Source: Christensenella sp. UBA3798 (GTDB taxonomy: Bacteria > Bacillota > Clostridia > Christensenellales > CAG-1252). Taken from it: DNA of 21,305 bases. The stretch covers positions 1-21,305 of the forward strand of contig DFEQ01000104.1 of assembly GCA_002368735.1 (NCBI GenBank), read 5' to 3'. A program made the translations under genes and the position numbers. This document shows, in pieces, positions 1 through 6,215 of the stretch. How positions within the stretch are numbered: the first letter of the stretch is position 1; every line of letters begins with the position of its first letter. The notes under the pieces are model-generated. The model saw only the letters and a program-made list of their open reading frames with translations. It made no database searches and was not told the origin of the DNA.

Positions 1-59
1 CTTGAACTTCCGGCCTCATGGTCCCGAACCATGCGCGCTACCAACTGCGCTACACCCCG
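1..59 (-). tRNA. tRNA-Pro(CGG), 3' end cut by the window edge
   Basis: Read on the minus strand, the sequence from 59 downwards gives the acceptor 5' strand CGGGGTG, a D arm (GCGC stem, AGTTGGTA loop), an anticodon stem CATGG/CCATG closing the loop TTCGGGA, and the start of the T arm (GGAAG TTCAAG). The anticodon is CGG (positions 24-26), so it reads proline CCG codons. The C at the 5' end and the loop pattern match bacterial tRNA-Pro. The 3' half of the T arm, the acceptor 3' strand and any CCA lie outside the window. No convincing -35/-10 pair was found on the minus strand just upstream (60-110). Confidence 0.9.
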
Positions 60-62
60 ATA
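39..62 (-). repeat. Direct repeat, copy 1 of the tRNA-Pro head
   Basis: These 24 bp, the 5' end of tRNA-Pro plus 3 upstream bases, recur identically at 220-243. The offset of 181 bp is the same as that of the 51-bp repeat at 107-157/288-338, so both belong to one tandem duplication whose middle has diverged. Confidence 0.85.
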
Positions 63-106
63 TATTATCGATGTAAACTATTATTTGTATTCCCTCCAAG
101 TTTTGG

Positions 107-157
107 GTTGGGAGCGCGCATGGCGCGCATATGACCGAAGGGAACACGCCGCACTTA
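107..157. repeat. 51-bp direct repeat R, copy 1
   Basis: Identical over 51 bp to 288-338. It contains a GCGCGC-ATG-GCGCGC inverted repeat near its left end. On the minus strand it lies about 48 bp upstream of the tRNA-Pro 5' end. The second copy sits at the same distance from the tRNA-Pro head fragment, so the pair marks a 181-bp tandem duplication. Confidence 0.9.
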
Positions 158-219
158 CTAAATGAGCCGTATAACCGCTACATCAGTTCGTGCTTTATCA
201 GGGCAACTGCGCTATGGCG

Positions 220-243
220 TACCAACTGCGCTACACCCCGATA
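220..243 (-). pseudogene. tRNA-Pro 5' fragment (duplicated head)
   Basis: On the minus strand, positions 240 down to 220 repeat the first 21 nt of tRNA-Pro (acceptor 5' strand and first half of the D arm), then the match stops. The anticodon arm and the rest are missing, so this cannot be a working tRNA. Next to it, 204-214 holds a third short copy of the D-arm core (CAACTGCGCTA), suggesting repeated small duplications or decayed tRNA genes. It was produced by the same 181-bp duplication that copied repeat R. Confidence 0.75.
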
Positions 244-287
244 AACTTATGATGTTATTCTTTTTTTGTGTCCCCACTCAACTCTGC

Positions 288-338
288 GTTGGGAGCGCGC
301 ATGGCGCGCATATGACCGAAGGGAACACGCCGCACTTA
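288..338. repeat. 51-bp direct repeat R, copy 2
   Basis: Identical copy of 107-157, 181 bp away. The sequence between each R copy and its tRNA-Pro head (60-106 and 241-287) is only partly alike. R was therefore kept or homogenised while the spacer changed, or the spacer evolves quickly. Confidence 0.9.
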
Positions 339-350
339 TCGAATGCCTCC

Positions 351-396
351 GAAAAGAAACGAGCATTCCCGTAAGTGGCGGAGAAGGAGGGATTCG
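351..396 (-). pseudogene. tRNA-Ser 3' fragment with its downstream flank
   Basis: Positions 375-396 on the minus strand repeat the T-loop start, T-arm 3' strand, acceptor 3' strand and CCA of the tRNA-Ser at 545-636. The match continues into the downstream flank (351-374), with one substitution and one inserted base relative to 521-565. The anticodon and D arms are absent. A short inverted repeat, GAATGC...GCATTC, spans 341-368. Duplicated tRNA 3' ends are typical of integrase attachment sites. Here the match extends past the tRNA into its flank and no integrase is nearby, so a local duplication is more likely. Confidence 0.7.
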
Positions 397-520
397 CTCT
401 CGTGCTGCTCAATGCGGCATGTGCTTTCCCTTTTTCTCGCATTTCGCATCATTTCGGTCAGCCGCGGGAAACCGACAAAAATCAATTGTCGCTTTCCTTC
501 GCTCTCGTTCGGATCCCTCC

Positions 521-565
521 GAAAAAAAACGAGCTTCCCGTAAGTGGCGGAGAAGGAGGGATTCG
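521..565. repeat. Partner of the duplicated tRNA-Ser 3' end
   Basis: Contains the last 21 nt of the intact tRNA-Ser and 24 bp of downstream flank, with an 8-nt A-run at 522-529 (U-run on the transcribed minus strand). It is repeated at 351-396 with an offset of about 170 bp. The U-run may help end tRNA-Ser transcription, but I see no clear hairpin directly before it. Confidence 0.75.
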
Positions 566-636
566 AACCCTCGCTACGCTTCACACGTACTACTCCCTTA
601 GCAGGGGAGCCCCTTGAGCCTCTTGGGTACTTCTCC
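545..636 (-). tRNA. tRNA-Ser(GCT)
   Basis: A complete 92-nt class II tRNA on the minus strand. The acceptor GGAGAAG/CTTCTCC is followed by discriminator G and an encoded CCA (545-547). The anticodon stem CTCCC/GGGAG closes the loop CTGCTAA with anticodon GCT (positions 600-602), reading AGC/AGU serine codons. The long variable arm (around TAGTACGTGTGAAGCGTAGCGA on the transcript, given here only as a landmark in part: TACGTGTGAAGCGTA) is the hallmark of tRNA-Ser. The T arm is GAGGG TTCGAAT CCCTC. A strong promoter lies upstream at 663-691. Confidence 0.97.
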
Positions 637-662
637 AAACCAATATACAGAAATGCTATATC

Positions 663-691
663 ATATTAGCACAGAAAGACACGGTTGTCAA
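663..691 (-). promoter_or_regulatory. Sigma-A promoter of tRNA-Ser
   Basis: On the minus strand: -35 TTGACA (691-686), 17-bp spacer, extended -10 TGC TAATAT (-10 at 668-663). The predicted transcription start is near 656, giving a leader of about 20 nt before the tRNA 5' end at 636. It is back to back with the promoter at 740-768, so 636-802 is a divergent promoter region. Confidence 0.9.
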
Positions 692-739
692 AATATTTTT
701 CGGAAAGATTTCTCAAGAGTTGAGTCTCGGGAGGCAAGA

Positions 740-768
740 TTGACTTTTTCGTCGTTTCGCGGTATAAT
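740..768 (+). promoter_or_regulatory. Sigma-A promoter of the alcohol dehydrogenase gene
   Basis: TTGACT (740-745), 17-bp spacer, TATAAT (763-768). The predicted start near 775 leaves a leader of about 27 nt with AAGGAG at 788-793. No operator-like repeat is obvious around it. Confidence 0.9.
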
Positions 769-801
769 ACTATCCTCGAATAAAAACAAGGAGATTTGAG
801 C

Positions 802-1974
802 ATGATCGCGGATTTTGAATATGGCACACCTACAAAGTTGATCTTCGGCAAGGGGGTCGTCGCTCGCCTTCCCGAAGTGCTTGCGCAGTATGGAAAGACC
901 GTGCTGATGACTTACGGCGGCGGCTCGATAAAGAAGATCGGTCTGTACGACAAGGTCAAGGCGCTTTTGAAGGACTTTACCGTCATCGAGCTCGCGGACA
1001 TCGAGCCCAATCCCAAGTATGATCCGTCGGTGGTTACGGGCGCGCGCCTTTGCAAGGAGCACAACGTGGACGTGATCCTCGCGGTGGGCGGCGGCTCGGT
1101 GCTCGATTGCTCCAAAGCCATCGCCGCTTGCGCTATGTACGAGGGCGACGGCTGGACCTTGATCTCGGGGGAGGACGAGGCAAAGTCCGCTCTCCCCATC
1201 GTGGATATCCTGACCCTCGCGGCGACGGGTAGCGAGTACGACGCAGGCGCGGTGATATCCAATACCGCCCTCAAGGATAAGCGCCCCTTCCACTCTCCCT
1301 ACGTCTATCCCGCGGTGTCCTTCTTGGACCCCGAATACACCTACAGCGTGTCCCCTTGGCAGACTGCCTGCGGCACGGCGGACGCCATCAATCACGTCCT
1401 CGAGCAGTTCTTCGCTTCGCCGCATTCCATGTTTAACGACGGCGTCATGATATCGGCGCTCCGCTCCTTGATGGAGAACGTCAAACTCGCCCTCGCGAAG
1501 CCCGACGACTATAGCGCCAGGAGCGAACTGATGTACGTGTGCAGTTGGGGATGCAACGGCATCCTCTCCAACGGATCGGGGTATTCGGGCTGGCCCATGC
1601 ACTCCATCGAGCACGCGCTCAGCGCCTACTTTGATATCACGCACGGCGCGGGGCTCGCCATCATCACCCCCAGGTGGATGCAGGAGATCCTCTCCGAGAG
1701 GACTGTGGAGCGCTTCGTCACCCTCGGCGTGGAGCTTTTCGGCTTTGACAAGGAGCTTTCCCCCTTCGTGCTGGCGGAGAAGGTCATCACCGCGTTCTAC
1801 GATTTCTTCTTGTCCATCGGCATCCCGATGCACCTATCCGAGGTGGGGGTCAAGGAAGATGCTATCGAGGAGATGGCGGAGCATATCCTCAAACTCGATC
1901 AAACCGACGGCCCCTGGATGTACGTACCGCTCGACAAGCCCGCCCTCGTCCGCATCTTAAAAGCGAGTATGTAA
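802..1974 (+). CDS. yqhD: Iron-dependent alcohol/aldehyde dehydrogenase, YqhD/BdhA type
   Basis: 390-residue group III (iron-containing) alcohol dehydrogenase, a cytoplasmic enzyme that reduces aldehydes to alcohols, usually with NADPH in this subgroup. Visible features: the N-terminal FGKGVV and YGGGSIKK segments, the nucleotide-binding GGGSVLDCSK (residues 96-105), and metal ligands D194, H198, H267 and H281. These ligands have the same numbering as in E. coli YqhD, and the length matches that family (about 387). The ATG at 802 was chosen because AAGGAG at 788-793 is 8 nt away; a TTG two codons upstream would be only 2 nt from it. It has its own promoter and terminator, so it is a single-gene unit. 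Substrate cannot be read from sequence; butanol dehydrogenase or a general aldehyde scavenger are both possible. Confidence 0.92.
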   Translation: MIADFEYGTPTKLIFGKGVVARLPEVLAQYGKTVLMTYGGGSIKKIGLYDKVKALLKDFTVIELADIEPNPKYDPSVVTGARLCKEHNVDVILAVGGGSVLDCSKAIAACAMYEGDGWTLISGEDEAKSALPIVDILTLAATGSEYDAGAVISNTALKDKRPFHSPYVYPAVSFLDPEYTYSVSPWQTACGTADAINHVLEQFFASPHSMFNDGVMISALRSLMENVKLALAKPDDYSARSELMYVCSWGCNGILSNGSGYSGWPMHSIEHALSAYFDITHGAGLAIITPRWMQEILSERTVERFVTLGVELFGFDKELSPFVLAEKVITAFYDFFLSIGIPMHLSEVGVKEDAIEEMAEHILKLDQTDGPWMYVPLDKPALVRILKASM

Positions 1975-1978
1975 AGAG

Positions 1979-2003
1979 AAGGTCGCCTTGCGCGGCCTTT
2001 TTT
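1979..2003 (+). terminator. Rho-independent terminator of the dehydrogenase gene
   Basis: Stem AAGGTCGC/GCGGCCTT (8 bp, one G-U pair), loop CTTGC, followed by a run of six T ending at 2003. It starts 4 nt after the stop codon. Confidence 0.85.
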
Positions 2004-2042
2004 ATCGGTTTTTTATCGGTTTTTGAGAGTAAAAATATAGTA

Positions 2043-2071
2043 TTAACAAAGAGCTTTAAATGTGGTATACT
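2043..2071 (+). promoter_or_regulatory. Sigma-A promoter of the gal operon
   Basis: TTAACA (2043-2048), 17-bp spacer, extended -10 TGG TATACT (-10 at 2066-2071). The predicted start is near 2078 and the leader is about 33 nt. No catabolite-repression (cre) or repressor site stands out by eye. Confidence 0.85.
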
Positions 2072-2110
2072 ATATTTACCGCTACTTTTTGAAAACTGTG
2101 GAGAAATAGG

Positions 2111-3586
2111 ATGGAAAAAGTGTATCGCGCTATCGCCGCGCTGATGGAGTATGCAAAAAGATATTTGGAGCTGGACGACAAGAATGCGGATTACGTCTTG
2201 AACGGCGTCTTGCGCCTCTTGAATATCGGCAGTTATATGCCCGCCGAGGACGATATCCCCGAGAAAGCGCTTCCCCTTGACCTTCTGCTTGCGGAGCTTT
2301 TGGACGCCTGCGTCCGAGAAAAGCTCGTCGCGGAGGAGGACAAAGCCTATCTCGCGGACGAGATCATGGGGGAATTGTCCCTCCTTCCCAAGGCGGTGGA
2401 TGACAAGTTCGGCGCGCTCTATGCCGCCGAGGGCGCCCGCGCGGCTACCGAATGGTTTTATAATTATTGCGTAAAAAACGATTACGTCAAAAAGGCGCAG
2501 CTCGATAGAAACCCTCGCTTTGAGGAGGACGGGCTCGTCATCACCATCAATAAGGCGAAGCCCGAATTCCGCGACCCAAAGAAGGCGGCGAGCGGCAACA
2601 GCGTCAAGGGGGGCTACCCCAAGTGCGTCATTTGCCACGAGAACGAGGGCTTTGCGGGCAGGAACAAACGCACCCTCCGCACGGTGGACGTCATCCTCGG
2701 CGGACAGAAGTGGTTTTGGCAGTTCTCTCCTTACGGCTATTTTTATCAGCACGGCATCGCGGTCAATTACGAGCACACGCCGATGCACGTGGACAAGGGC
2801 ACCTTTACCCGCCTGATGGACTTCGTGGACGCCTTTCCGCACTACTTCGTCGGATGCAACGCTCCTTTGGAGCGTATCGGTGGCAGCGTGCTCGCGCACG
2901 ACCACTATCAGGGCGGCGGCGAGATATTGCCCATGCATCGCGCCAAGGCAGTCTGTACCTTGCGTAGCAAGGATTATCCCACCGCATATCTCGAAGTGGT
3001 GGACTGGGCGGGCACCGTCATTCGCATCGTGTCCTTTGACCGCGCCGCGATCGAGGCGATAGGCGATAGTATCCGCGTGAAATGGGATACTTTCGAGGAT
3101 AAGGAAAAGGGCATCATCCCAAGGGATGACAAGGGGCAGCACAACGCCATCTCCCCCACCGTGGTGAAGACGGCGCGCGGCTACGAGATGAGCGTCATCC
3201 TGCGCAGCAACGTGACGAGCGAAGAGTACCCCGACGGGGTCTTCCACGCCCATCCCGAATATCATATCATCAAGAAGGAAAGTATCGGACTCATCGAGGC
3301 GCAGGGTCTATTCATCCTCCCGGGCAGGCTGGAAAGTCAGCTTGCCGAGGTGGGCGCGCTCATTACGAAGGGTCAGCCCTTGACCGAGGAACTTCGCGAT
3401 TTTGCGATGATCTACGACGAGATAAAGGCGCTCTCGGCAGGGGACTACTGCGAGGAAAGCGTCCGCCTCGCTACCCGCCGCGAGCTTGGCAGCGTGTGCA
3501 ACAGGATCCTCGACAACACCGCGGTCTTTAAGGACAAGAAGGATACCGTGGCGTTCCTCGCGGACTTGGGGTTTATCTGTGAATAA
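2111..3586 (+). CDS. galT: UDP-glucose:hexose-1-phosphate uridylyltransferase (class II GalT)
   Basis: 491-residue GalT of the long class found in Firmicutes (B. subtilis type), distinct from the roughly 350-residue class I enzyme. It exchanges UMP between UDP-glucose and galactose-1-phosphate in the Leloir pathway. The most typical stretch is CVICHENEGFAGR (C172 and C175) and the active-site-like AHDHYQGG (H263, H265, Q267), which replaces the HPHxQ of class I; the order of blocks matches class II proteins along its length. Start: ATG at 2111 with GGAG about 7 nt upstream. First gene of the galT-galK-galE operon; its stop overlaps the galK start by 8 bp, suggesting translational coupling. 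No truncation or frameshift seen. Confidence 0.95.
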   Translation: MEKVYRAIAALMEYAKRYLELDDKNADYVLNGVLRLLNIGSYMPAEDDIPEKALPLDLLLAELLDACVREKLVAEEDKAYLADEIMGELSLLPKAVDDKFGALYAAEGARAATEWFYNYCVKNDYVKKAQLDRNPRFEEDGLVITINKAKPEFRDPKKAASGNSVKGGYPKCVICHENEGFAGRNKRTLRTVDVILGGQKWFWQFSPYGYFYQHGIAVNYEHTPMHVDKGTFTRLMDFVDAFPHYFVGCNAPLERIGGSVLAHDHYQGGGEILPMHRAKAVCTLRSKDYPTAYLEVVDWAGTVIRIVSFDRAAIEAIGDSIRVKWDTFEDKEKGIIPRDDKGQHNAISPTVVKTARGYEMSVILRSNVTSEEYPDGVFHAHPEYHIIKKESIGLIEAQGLFILPGRLESQLAEVGALITKGQPLTEELRDFAMIYDEIKALSAGDYCEESVRLATRRELGSVCNRILDNTAVFKDKKDTVAFLADLGFICE

Positions 3587-4700
3587 GGACGGTTACGAGT
3601 ACGAGGTCGCCGCCTCGGGCAGGGTGAACCTTATAGGCGAGCACGTGGACTACTGCGGGGGAAAGGTGCTTCCCGCGGCACTCTCCCTCAAAAATTACGT
3701 CCGCATCCGCGCGAACGGGAGCGACAAGATATCTCTCCGTTGGTCGGATATCCCCCTCGCCGTCACCCTCGACGTAAACGACCTTGATAAGTATCGGTCG
3801 GTCAAGTACGCTAACTATATCGCAGGGAGCTTATACGAATGGAAAAGGGCGGGGCACGACGTTGTCGGCGCCGATATGTACTTCGATTGTAAGGTGCCCT
3901 TCGGGAGCGGGCTTTCTTCCTCCGCGGCGATAGAGGTGTCTACGATAGCGGCGATGTGCGTCGTCACGGATACCCCTCTCGATAAGCCCGAGATAGCCCT
4001 TGCGGCGCAACGGGCGGAACGGGAGTACGCGGGCGTGAACTGCGGCATTATGGACCAGTACGCTTCGGCGTGCGGCGTCGCGGGGCACGCAATGCTCCTC
4101 GATTGCGCCACCCTTACCTGCGAGCAGGTCCCCGTGGACCTCGGGGAATACAGCCTCGTCATCGCAAACTGCAATAAGCCGCATAACCTCGTTGAAAGCA
4201 AATACAACGAGCGCCGCGCCGAGACCGAAGAGGCGCTCCGCACCCTTCAAACCGCACTCAAGATAAATTGCCTCGCCGAGGTGAGCGTCCAAGACTTCGC
4301 CCGGTACGGCAGCCTCTTAAAAGGCAAGGTCTACGACCGCGCAAAACACGTCGTGGAAGAGTGCGCCCGTGTGGAAGAGGCGGCTGCTGCAATGAAAAAA
4401 GGGGACGTGCGTGTCCTCGGACGACTGCTTGAGCGATCGCACGCCTCCCTCCGCGACCTCTATGAGGTCACGGGCAGGGAACTCGACGCCCTGTGGGAAG
4501 CGGCTCTCGCCTCCCCCGATTGCGTCGGCTCGCGCATGACGGGCGCAGGCTTCGGCGGTTGCACGATATCCCTCGTGCGCGCGGCAGGGAAAGAGGCGTT
4601 TATCCGTGCGCTCACCGAGCGCTACGCGGCAAAGATAGGATATCTCCCCTCCGTCTACGAGGCGGAGATCGAGGACGGCATCACCGTCAAAAAAATATAA
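3579..4700 (+). CDS. galK: Galactokinase
   Basis: 373-residue GHMP-family kinase that phosphorylates alpha-D-galactose at C1 with ATP. All three family signatures are present: GRVNLIGEHVDY (residues 14-25, galactokinase motif 1), PFGSGLSSSAA (about 107-117, phosphate-binding loop) and the C-terminal TGAGFGGC. The likely catalytic base is D159 in GIMDQYASACG. The reading frame stays open upstream inside galT, but the galactokinase homology begins with this GTG start (VNKDGYEYEV), preceded by a GGGG-containing weak ribosome site. An upstream ATG at 3486 would add about 30 residues that are only a galT out-of-frame translation. The 8-bp overlap with galT points to coupled translation. Confidence 0.95.
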   Translation: MNKDGYEYEVAASGRVNLIGEHVDYCGGKVLPAALSLKNYVRIRANGSDKISLRWSDIPLAVTLDVNDLDKYRSVKYANYIAGSLYEWKRAGHDVVGADMYFDCKVPFGSGLSSSAAIEVSTIAAMCVVTDTPLDKPEIALAAQRAEREYAGVNCGIMDQYASACGVAGHAMLLDCATLTCEQVPVDLGEYSLVIANCNKPHNLVESKYNERRAETEEALRTLQTALKINCLAEVSVQDFARYGSLLKGKVYDRAKHVVEECARVEEAAAAMKKGDVRVLGRLLERSHASLRDLYEVTGRELDALWEAALASPDCVGSRMTGAGFGGCTISLVRAAGKEAFIRALTERYAAKIGYLPSVYEAEIEDGITVKKI

Positions 4701-4715
4701 TAGGAAGGTGAAAGT

Positions 4716-5726
4716 ATGAAGATTTTGGTTACCGGCGGCGCAGGATACATCGGCAGTCACACCGTGCTCGAACTGCTCAAGGACGGACACGAGGCGATCG
4801 TGGTGGACAATTTGTCCAATTCCTCCGAGGTGGCGATCTCTCGCGTGGAGAGCATCACGGGGAAGAAGGTGGTTTTTTACAAGGCGGACGTTAGGGACAA
4901 GGACGCCCTCCGCGGCATTTTCCGCGACCATAAGATCGACTGGGTCATCCACTTCGCGGGGCTCAAAGCGGTGGGAGAGAGTTGCTCTATGCCCGTCGAA
5001 TACTACGACAACAATCTCTACGGTACCCTCTGTCTCCTCGAGGTGATGAAGGAGTTCGGCGTCAAGAGGATCGTCTTCTCCTCCTCCGCCACCGTATACG
5101 GCACCCCCGAGTCTCTCCCCCTGACCGAGGAGAGCCGGACGGGCGGCACCACCAACCCCTACGGCACGAGCAAATACTTCCAAGAGATCATGCTCGAGGA
5201 CCTCTACAAGTCGGACCCCACCTGGACCGTCGTCCTTCTCCGCTACTTTAATCCCGTCGGCGCGCACGAGAGCGGGCTGATAGGCGAGGACCCCAAGGGC
5301 ATCCCGAATAACCTGACTCCCTTTATCGCCAAGGTCGCTATCGGCATCCTTCCCGAGATAGGCGTCTTCGGCAGCGACTATCCGACAAAGGACGGCACGG
5401 GCGTCCGCGACTATATCCACGTGGTGGACCTTGCCAAAGGGCACCTCGCCGCGGTGGATAAGATAAAGAGTAGCGGCGTCTACGTCTACAACCTCGGCAC
5501 CGGGGTGGGCTACAGCGTGCTCGAAGTCATCGCCGCCTTTGAGAAGGCGTGCGGAAAGAAGCTCCCCTACGTATTCAAGCCCCGCCGCGCGGGCGACATC
5601 GCGGAGTGCTACGCCGACGCTTCCAAGGCAAAGCGCGAGCTTGGCTGGGAGGCGAAGCTGGGGATAGACGATATGTGCTCGTCACTTTGGAATTGGCAAT
5701 CGAAGAACCCCAACGGCTATAACTGA
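4716..5726 (+). CDS. galE: UDP-glucose 4-epimerase
   Basis: 336-residue extended short-chain dehydrogenase that interconverts UDP-galactose and UDP-glucose using bound NAD+. The Rossmann motif GGAGYIGSH is at residues 7-15. The catalytic residues are S124 (in SSSATVYG), Y149 and K153 (in YGTSK), with the same numbering as E. coli GalE. The length is normal (about 338). A ribosome site AGGAAGG lies at 4702-4708, 15 bp after the galK stop, so it is the third gene of the gal operon. Besides galactose breakdown it may supply UDP-galactose for cell-surface glycans. No galM (mutarotase) follows in this window. Confidence 0.96.
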   Translation: MKILVTGGAGYIGSHTVLELLKDGHEAIVVDNLSNSSEVAISRVESITGKKVVFYKADVRDKDALRGIFRDHKIDWVIHFAGLKAVGESCSMPVEYYDNNLYGTLCLLEVMKEFGVKRIVFSSSATVYGTPESLPLTEESRTGGTTNPYGTSKYFQEIMLEDLYKSDPTWTVVLLRYFNPVGAHESGLIGEDPKGIPNNLTPFIAKVAIGILPEIGVFGSDYPTKDGTGVRDYIHVVDLAKGHLAAVDKIKSSGVYVYNLGTGVGYSVLEVIAAFEKACGKKLPYVFKPRRAGDIAECYADASKAKRELGWEAKLGIDDMCSSLWNWQSKNPNGYN

Positions 5727-5767
5727 GCGGCTTCATATAATACGGCATATACTTTGTTTCTGACTGC

Positions 5768-5815
5768 AAGGCGACGAAATCACGTACGAACAAGTACGCT
5801 CATTCGCCGCCTTTT
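5768..5815. terminator. Large imperfect palindrome, possible gal operon terminator
   Basis: Nested arms: AAGGCGACGAA (5768-5778) against TTCGCCGCCTT (5803-5813), 10 of 11 pairs, and CGTAC/GTACG (5783-5787/5794-5798). They are separated by symmetric 4-nt internal loops (ATCA/CTCA) around a 6-nt apical loop. T-rich sequence (TTTTGT) follows at 5812. It could fold as a stem with an internal loop and end transcription from galE, or it could be a small dispersed palindromic element; its symmetry is more elaborate than a usual terminator. Confidence 0.5.
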
Positions 5816-5903
5816 GTCGAGCCTCGTCTCTGCCGCATTCTCTGAAGCCGCTTGGGAGAGAGGAGTACGCGTTTCGCGGAGTATTGATCTTTCTTTCCTT
5901 AGC

Positions 5904-5988
5904 ATCCGAGAGAAGCGAGGATATATCGCACGGCGATAGCCGTATATCGCATCCGAAGGATATATCGCATTGCGGAGCAATATATCGC
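5904..5988. repeat. Hairpin array 1: 7-mer ATATCGC alternating with small palindromes
   Basis: Exact ATATCGC occurs at 5923-5929, 5944-5950, 5962-5968 and 5982-5988 (periods 21, 18, 20). Each interval is filled by a different perfect hairpin: ACGGC-GATA-GCCGT (5930-5943), ATCC-GAA-GGAT (5951-5961) and ATTGC-GGA-GCAAT (5969-5981). An ATCC...GGAT pair (5904-5922) precedes the first 7-mer. The 7-mer is constant, while stem sequences differ from unit to unit but keep base pairing, which is the reverse of simple tandem-repeat copying. Confidence 0.85.
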
Positions 5989-6027
5989 GCCGTAAGATGC
6001 AATTCACCCTATTTCATCCACAACTTG

Positions 6028-6144
6028 CGCCATAGGCGTAAACTTCACTGTTCCGCGGGAACAACTTCACTGACGAAGTCAACTTCACTCGCCGACAGGC
6101 GAACTTCACTGCGCGCCGCTCCTGCGGAGTGCGCACAACTTCAC
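6028..6144. repeat. Hairpin array 2: 7-mer ACTTCAC alternating with small palindromes
   Basis: Exact ACTTCAC occurs five times: 6042-6048, 6064-6070, 6082-6088, 6103-6109 and 6138-6144. The intervals hold TGTTCC-GCG-GGAACA (6049-6063), TGAC-GAA-GTCA (6071-6081), TCGCC-GACA-GGCGA (6089-6102) and a larger stem with TGCGC/GCGCA outside and CCGC-TCCT-GCGG inside (6110-6135). CGCC-ATA-GGCG (6028-6038) leads the array. The design is the same as array 1 but with a different 7-mer. Confidence 0.87.
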
Positions 6145-6154
6145 CTTTTGTCGC

Positions 6155-6183
6155 TTGACTTCCCCTTTTTCTTGCGCTACAAT
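6155..6183 (+). promoter_or_regulatory. Sigma-A promoter of the AbrB/ABC operon
   Basis: TTGACT (6155-6160), 17-bp spacer, TACAAT (6178-6183). The start is predicted near 6190 and the leader is about 26 nt. The spacer is pyrimidine-rich. The -35 box begins 10 bp after the last array 7-mer. Confidence 0.88.
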
Positions 6184-6215
6184 GTAAGAAAAGTAAGAAA
6201 AGTAGGAGGTTTCCT

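Larger units (their letters stand above)
60..544. other. Intergenic region between two tRNAs filled with tRNA debris
   Basis: No protein gene is credible here. Short open frames exist on both strands, but they run through the direct repeats and tRNA fragments and lack ribosome binding sites. Content: two identical 51-bp R repeats, a tRNA-Pro head fragment, a tRNA-Ser tail fragment, and unremarkable sequence at 397-510. The arrangement on the minus strand suggests an ancestral order tRNA-Ser, flank, R, spacer, tRNA-Pro, which was partly duplicated and then eroded. Confidence 0.7.
5727..6154. other. Intergenic region of palindromes and hairpin arrays
   Basis: No credible gene: the short open frames cross the arrays and have no ribosome sites. 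From left to right it holds a large imperfect palindrome (5768-5815), about 85 bp without recognised signals, the ATATCGC hairpin array (5904-5988), a 39-bp junction with degenerate array-like pieces, and the ACTTCAC hairpin array (6028-6144). The array ends 10 bp before the -35 box of the next operon. Confidence 0.75.

Noticed and set aside
266..638. Short proteins in several frames between the tRNAs
   Set aside because: They run through the R repeat, the tRNA-Ser fragment and the intact tRNA-Ser, so they are by-products of the repeated DNA.
796..801. TTG start two codons before the dehydrogenase ATG
   Set aside because: Only 2 nt from AAGGAG; the ATG at 802 has proper 8-nt spacing.
688..1833. 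381-residue open frame on the minus strand
   Set aside because: It lies antisense to the alcohol dehydrogenase, whose metal ligands and domains are all intact. It shows no domain and no ribosome site; high GC makes long antisense frames common.
1889..3265. 458-residue open frame on the minus strand
   Set aside because: Antisense to galT, crossing the terminator and promoter at 1979-2071. No recognisable protein features.
3486..3578. Longer galactokinase starting at ATG 3486
   Set aside because: The extra residues are an out-of-frame reading of galT and do not match the galactokinase N-terminus. GTG at 3579 starts where homology begins.
5754..6007. Small proteins across the palindrome and first hairpin array
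   Set aside because: No ribosome sites, and all overlap palindromic repeats in both directions.
5904..6144. CRISPR array
   Set aside because: The repeats are only 7 bp, intervals vary (18-35 bp), and the spacers are palindromes rather than unrelated sequences. No cas genes are near.
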